Shown: positions 6,200 to 9,145 of the stretch, in pieces | Layout: the number at the start of each line of letters is the position of its first letter | Position numbering within the stretch: the first letter of the stretch is position 1 | Assembly (NCBI GenBank): GCA_937958665.1 | Contig: CALGNM010000410.1 | Coordinates: 1 to 9,145, forward strand | Origin: an uncultured bacterium | GTDB lineage: Bacteria; Edwardsbacteria; AC1; EtOH8 | Length of the DNA: 9,145 bases | Reading direction: 5' to 3' | Notes under the pieces: generated by a model | Told to the model about the DNA's origin: nothing | The model's input: the letters and a program-made list of their open reading frames with translations, nothing else | The model's database searches: none | Position numbers and translations under genes: made by a program

Positions 6200-6929
6200 G
6201 GCCGATCACCCCTCCTTTAATAAAGTCTTGGACGAACTTAAGTTTAGAACCTCTTACCTCCGAAGCACTTCCCGTCAACAATATCTCGCCATCTTTTATT
6301 ACCACAAACCGGTCGGCCACCTGGAATGCATTGGCGATTTCATGGGTCACCACTATGGAAGAGACCCGACGCTCCGCCTGCAGTTTGCGTATCAATTGGT
6401 TTATCTTGCGGGAGGTCAGGGGATCCAGCCCGGTGGTAGGCTCATCATAGAACATGTAGGAGGGCCCTATAGCCATGGCCCTGGCCAGGGCCACCCTCTT
6501 CTTCATACCCCCTGACAGCTCCGACGGCATCAGGGCCTCGGTGCCTGACAGCTCGACAAATTCCAGGCATTCGGCCACCTTGTCCCGAACCTCTGCCTCG
6601 GGCATTTTGGTGTGCTCCCGAAGGGAATAGGCTACGTTCTCCATGACGTTCAAGGAATCAAATAGGGCAGCCCCCTGAAACAGCATGCCTATCCGCTTGC
6701 GCAGGGGCATCATCTGTTCCTCCCGAAAGCGGGAGGTGTCGATTCCATCGATGATGACCGCCCCCCGGTCCTGTACCAACAGGCGCAGGATTATCTTTAA
6801 CAGCACACTCTTACCGCAGCCGGACCGCCCCAGAATGACGATGGTCTCCCCGTCCTGGAGTGAAAGGCTGACACCCTTCAGGACCTGTTTGCCTTCAAAT
6901 GATTTCTCGATATCTTTTATATCGATCAT
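6186..6929 (-). CDS. mlaF: MlaF-type ABC transporter ATPase
   Basis: A 247-residue cytoplasmic ATPase driving the MlaEFD lipid transporter. All the nucleotide-binding motifs are intact: Walker A GRSGCGKS (34-41), Q-loop around Q85 (MLFQGAALF), signature LSGGMKKRVALARA (138-151), Walker B YMFYDEP (158-164) with TTGLDP, and switch histidine H196 in VVTHE. FQGAALFDSLNVMENV and the GGMKKR signature are characteristic of the MlaF/Mkl subgroup. It starts 13 nt after mlaE and overlaps mlaD by 14 bp, so the three genes form one unit. Confidence 0.95.
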   Translation of the reverse strand: MIDIKDIEKSFEGKQVLKGVSLSLQDGETIVILGRSGCGKSVLLKIILRLLVQDRGAVIIDGIDTSRFREEQMMPLRKRIGMLFQGAALFDSLNVMENVAYSLREHTKMPEAEVRDKVAECLEFVELSGTEALMPSELSGGMKKRVALARAMAIGPSYMFYDEPTTGLDPLTSRKINQLIRKLQAERRVSSIVVTHEIANAFQVADRFVVIKDGEILLTGSASEVRGSKLKFVQDFIKGGVIGHGEQ

Positions 6930-6942
6930 GGCTGGCCGTTGC

Positions 6943-7719
6943 TTATATGCCTATCAGGAACAGCAGTTTGGTGATCAGGGCATCCAGCAGGAAGATCAGC
7001 ACCGAGGATACCACCACTGTCCTGGTGACCGCCTCGCCCACCCCCCTGGTCCCCCCCTTGGTATTGAGCCCAAAATAACAGGCAACCAAGGAAATCATGG
7101 CCCCGAAAACCAATGGCTTCAAAAGGCCGCTGAACAGGTCGTTCAAGACCAGGGAATTGACAACCGAGCTCTTGTAGAATGATACTGTCAGGCCCAGGTT
7201 GAGAACCCCCACCAGCATCCCCCCCAATATGCCGATCAAATCCCCGATGACCACCAGCACCGGCAGCATCAGCACCGAGGCCAGAAACCTGGTCATCACC
7301 AGTTTCCGCAGCGGGTCGGTGGCCAAGGCCTTCATGGCATCAATCTGCTCGGAGACCTGCATGGCGCCCAATTCGGCGGTAATGCCCGCTCCTACCCGGC
7401 CGGCGAATACCATGGCAATCAGCACCGGACCCAGTTCCCTCACTAGGGACACCGCCACTATGCCCCCCACGTACAGCTTGGCCCCGAAGCGCATCATGGC
7501 ATACCCAATCTGGAAGGCCAGTACGAACCCGGTGAAAAACCCCACCATCACCACGATGGACAGCGAGTCCACCCCAATCCGGTCCATCTGCTCCCAAACC
7601 GCTTTGGGATAGTAGGGCGGGCGAAACAACCGACGGGCCACCTCCCATTGGAAGGCGAAGAAGCGATATACCTCCGACGAAAAGGCCCTGGCCCGGTTGA
7701 TCAGGTAACCATTCATCAT
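6943..7719 (-). CDS. mlaE: MlaE-type ABC transporter permease
   Basis: A 258-residue inner-membrane permease (MlaE/DUF140 family), the transmembrane partner of MlaF and MlaD. The hallmark block RELGPVLIAMVFAGRVGAG, ITAELGAMQVSEQIDAM, KALATDP covers residues 94-136. Several hydrophobic segments are visible (about 51-72, 84-108, 147-175, 200-218, 235-256), and an amphipathic N-terminal region precedes them. It is the first gene after the consensus promoter and palindromic operator. Two tandem ATGs (7719 and 7716) are possible starts. The leader is only about 30 nt and has no good Shine-Dalgarno, which is unusual for a gene behind such a strong promoter. Confidence 0.94.
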   Translation of the reverse strand: MMNGYLINRARAFSSEVYRFFAFQWEVARRLFRPPYYPKAVWEQMDRIGVDSLSIVVMVGFFTGFVLAFQIGYAMMRFGAKLYVGGIVAVSLVRELGPVLIAMVFAGRVGAGITAELGAMQVSEQIDAMKALATDPLRKLVMTRFLASVLMLPVLVVIGDLIGILGGMLVGVLNLGLTVSFYKSSVVNSLVLNDLFSGLLKPLVFGAMISLVACYFGLNTKGGTRGVGEAVTRTVVVSSVLIFLLDALITKLLFLIGI

Positions 7720-7736
7720 ACTAACCGTTCATTTGT

Positions 7737-7754
7737 TGACTGACCAGTCAGTCA
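7737..7754. promoter_or_regulatory. TetR-type palindromic operator
   Basis: TGACTGAC-TG-GTCAGTCA (minus strand) has perfect 8-bp arms around a 2-bp centre. Its centre lies about 11 bp downstream of the -10 hexamer, covering the expected start site, so a bound dimer would block initiation. The size and symmetry fit TetR-family operators, and a TetR is encoded downstream in the same unit. No second copy was noticed in the window. Confidence 0.8.
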
Positions 7755-7756
7755 TT

Positions 7757-7785
7757 ATTATACTATTAATATAATAATTTGTCAA
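7757..7785 (-). promoter_or_regulatory. Consensus sigma-70 promoter for the mlaE operon
   Basis: On the minus strand TTGACA (7785-7780), a 17-bp AT-rich spacer and TATAAT (7762-7757) match the sigma-70 consensus at every position with optimal spacing. The expected start is near 7750, giving a leader of about 30 nt to the mlaE ATG. Confidence 0.9.
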
Positions 7786-7792
7786 GGCTAAG

Positions 7793-7818
7793 AAAAAAGC
7801 CCGCCGGAGCGGGCTTTT
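7793..7818 (-). terminator. Rho-independent terminator after the PorV-like gene
   Basis: AAAAGCCCGC-TCCG-GCGGGCTTTT forms a 10-bp stem with a 4-base loop, followed on the minus strand by a six-T run. It begins 4 nt after the TAA of the PorV-like gene and separates that unit from the mlaE promoter. The symmetry would also allow termination from the plus strand. Confidence 0.92.
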
Positions 7819-7822
7819 CCTG

Positions 7823-8821
7823 TTACTCCAGGTACAGGCTCAAACTCGCCTGATAGGTCTTCTGCCGGCCTCCACCCTCGACGGCCAATTGATCCACCAT
7901 GGCGGCATCAACTATGATTCTTTTATAGACATAACCCAGCCCGGCCGACCAATCGTACTGTCCCTCGGGGGCCTTGTAGTATTGGCTGGCTCCCCCCCGG
8001 GCCACAACCGCACCATATTCAGGAAGGGCGAATTTATACTCCCCTCCCACCATGTATTTCATCTCGGGGACTCCACTGCCCCAAAACTTTTCAACGCTTG
8101 CAGTTACACGAGGCGATCGTCCGTTATGCCAGGAAAGTCCCCCCAAGATCTTGGGTTTCAACCGGTCGTCCGCAAATTCCTTCCAATAAACCTTTGCGGC
8201 CAGATTCTGAGCAATTATCCCTATCATGAACGGTTCATGACGTCCATGGAAACCCAGATCAAAACCGTATCCGGTCCCAGTTTCATCGGATATCTGGGCC
8301 GGACCCCAGAGGGTATCGGCCTTGGTTTGGGTTACTTCCACCATCCTAGCCACCAGCAACTTCAAAGCCACTCCCATGGACATCGAGGGGTGAAGTTCGT
8401 CCTGCTTTGCTAATGCCAGGGCGAACTCATCGATTCCGTATCGCAGATAACGGCTGACGGTGTCTGTCCCTGAAACCTCCAGGGCAGTGCCGGCTCGGCG
8501 GGCGATGGATCTCCAGGAGAGACCCATTCCCCGCCCGGACAGGGCCAGGTAATTCATCCGTTTGGGCCCCGAGAAGACCGGATCGAACATCTGGCCCTGG
8601 GGGTGAAGGTAACTGCAGGTGGCCATGGTCCATTTCATGCCCGACAGGCCGGCCGGATTCCAAAACACCAGGCTGGGATCGCTGTCATCGGACACCAGGC
8701 TCCCTGCCAGGGCCGCTGCCCGGGCTCCGGGATCCGGCCCTTGATAGGTCTGCCATGAGATGGGCGAGGCGGCGGCGGCCCCGGCGGCCAGCACCAATAG
8801 CAGTATCATTCGTTTGCTCAT
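7823..8821 (-). CDS. PorV/UPF0164-like outer-membrane beta-barrel protein
   Basis: A 332-residue protein with a signal peptide (MSKRMILLLVLAAGAAAAS, 1-19). The N-terminal block of the PorV/PorQ/UPF0164 group follows: PGARAAALAGSLVSDDSDPS and VFWNPAGLSGM (31-62). The rest alternates short amphipathic strands and glycine/aromatic turns (GTGYGFDLGFHGRH, WSAGLGYVYKR) and ends in a strand, YQASLSLYLE, consistent with a FadL-like outer-membrane barrel. PorV is a type IX secretion component in Bacteroidetes, but many homologues outside that system have no known role; nothing here shows type IX secretion. It begins 10 nt after the TamB-like gene, so the two are probably cotranscribed, and it is followed by a terminator. 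Its ribosome binding site is weak (GGA). Confidence 0.82.
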   Translation of the reverse strand: MSKRMILLLVLAAGAAAASPISWQTYQGPDPGARAAALAGSLVSDDSDPSLVFWNPAGLSGMKWTMATCSYLHPQGQMFDPVFSGPKRMNYLALSGRGMGLSWRSIARRAGTALEVSGTDTVSRYLRYGIDEFALALAKQDELHPSMSMGVALKLLVARMVEVTQTKADTLWGPAQISDETGTGYGFDLGFHGRHEPFMIGIIAQNLAAKVYWKEFADDRLKPKILGGLSWHNGRSPRVTASVEKFWGSGVPEMKYMVGGEYKFALPEYGAVVARGGASQYYKAPEGQYDWSAGLGYVYKRIIVDAAMVDQLAVEGGGRQKTYQASLSLYLE

Positions 8822-8831
8822 ATGGTCCGTT

Positions 8832-9100
8832 TCAATATTTGAATTTCATCCTCATCCCCAGGCTGATCTTCTGTTCCTTTTGCTCATCGCCGCTGGTGCT
8901 TTGAACAAACAATGAGCTGCGGGGCCCGAACAGGTACTCGGCCTTGAAGTCGTTGCTGAGGTCGGCGGCAAAACCGCGGGTGTAGCTGACAAAGACATTG
9001 CGGGTGACGTACTTGCCCAAGGTGACCTCAGCCCCTTTTTCCTGACCGGTATAGGTCTTCATTTTTACCACGTCCACCAGCCCGGTCTTCTTCTGGATTA
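8832..9100 (-). CDS. TamB-like (DUF490) translocation/assembly protein, C-terminal fragment
   Basis: Only the last 89 codons are genomic. They contain VTLGKYVTRNVFVSYTRGF and, further on, FKAEYLFGPRSSLFVQS, the pattern of the TamB C-terminal beta-domain (growth in GKYLT-x-x-x-YVSY, then an alternating strand region). The protein ends in KFKY with an aromatic last residue, as in outer-membrane-associated strands. TamB is an inner-membrane-anchored periplasmic protein that bridges to the outer membrane and is linked to protein insertion and lipid transport. The open frame appears to start further upstream with MTGVQTCALPI, but that peptide is the translation of Illumina adapter, so the true N-terminus is absent. 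Confidence 0.75.
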
Positions 9101-9145
9101 AGATCGGAAGAGCACACGTCTGAACTCCAGTCACCGAATACGATC
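9101..9145 (+). other. Illumina TruSeq index adapter remnant (not genomic)
   Basis: AGATCGGAAGAGCACACGTC and the following TGAACTCCAGTCAC (ending at 9134) are the TruSeq read-2/index adapter. An 8-base index, CGAATACG (9135-9142), and the first bases (ATC) of the constant part follow. It marks the artificial end of the contig. Confidence 0.98.

Noticed and set aside
7889-8413. Plus-strand open frame of 174 codons opposite the PorV-like gene.
   Set aside because: The minus-strand frame has a signal peptide and family motifs; this frame shows neither.
7823-9100. PorV-like gene as evidence for a type IX secretion system.
   Set aside because: No other type IX component or C-terminal sorting signal is present, and the PorV/UPF0164 family is wider than that system.
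1-9145. CRISPR arrays, tRNA or rRNA genes, riboswitches.
   Set aside because: No regularly spaced repeats, cloverleaf-like or conserved RNA sequences were seen on either strand; intergenic gaps are all short.

Overview
The window is a 9.1 kb metagenome-style contig whose two ends are Illumina library adapter, not genome (positions 1-46 and 9101-9145). The genuine DNA is about 47-9100. Every recognisable gene is on the minus strand, so the biological order runs from high to low coordinates. The gene set (TamB-like and PorV/UPF0164-like outer-membrane proteins, MlaEFD with a repeat-bearing MCE protein, TolC, periplasmic adaptor) indicates a double-membraned Gram-negative bacterium. The PorV-like protein and the style of the MCE protein suggest the FCB supergroup or a neighbouring candidate phylum; this is a guess from protein style only.

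Layout in transcription order. (1) 9100-7823: the C-terminal end of a TamB-like protein, then a complete PorV/UPF0164-like outer-membrane beta-barrel gene, closed by a strong hairpin terminator (7793-7818). (2) 7785-7737: a perfect consensus sigma-70 promoter (TTGACA, 17 bp, TATAAT) followed at the expected start site by an 18-bp palindrome, TGACTGAC-TG-GTCAGTCA, of TetR-operator type. (3) 7719-5240: mlaE, mlaF, mlaD, the ABC phospholipid transporter core. (4) 5194-4125: an IS30-family element with imperfect terminal repeats and a transposase split by a -1 frame change. (5) 4112-3213: a PAP2-superfamily membrane phosphatase or phosphotransferase whose last codons come from an insertion sequence. 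(6) 3225-2507: an IS1595/ISXO2-type element, 719 bp, with 8-bp target duplications TTACGAAG. (7) 2475-47: tetR, a TolC-like outer-membrane channel, and the first 134 codons of a periplasmic adaptor (membrane fusion) protein. A pump gene presumably lies beyond the contig.

Mentally removing the two insertion sequences gives a tight operon: promoter/operator, mlaEFD, PAP2, tetR, tolC-like, adaptor. The TetR encoded in the fifth position is the obvious candidate to bind the operator at the head, which would make this an autoregulated unit joining phospholipid transport, lipid phosphate chemistry and tripartite export. That link is inferred from gene order and the palindrome. The most notable points are the exceptionally clean promoter/operator, the reciprocal stop-codon exchange at the IS1595 insertion, the apparently hairpin-less adaptor, the four 34-residue repeats in MlaD, and the adapter-derived false N-terminus on the TamB-like fragment.
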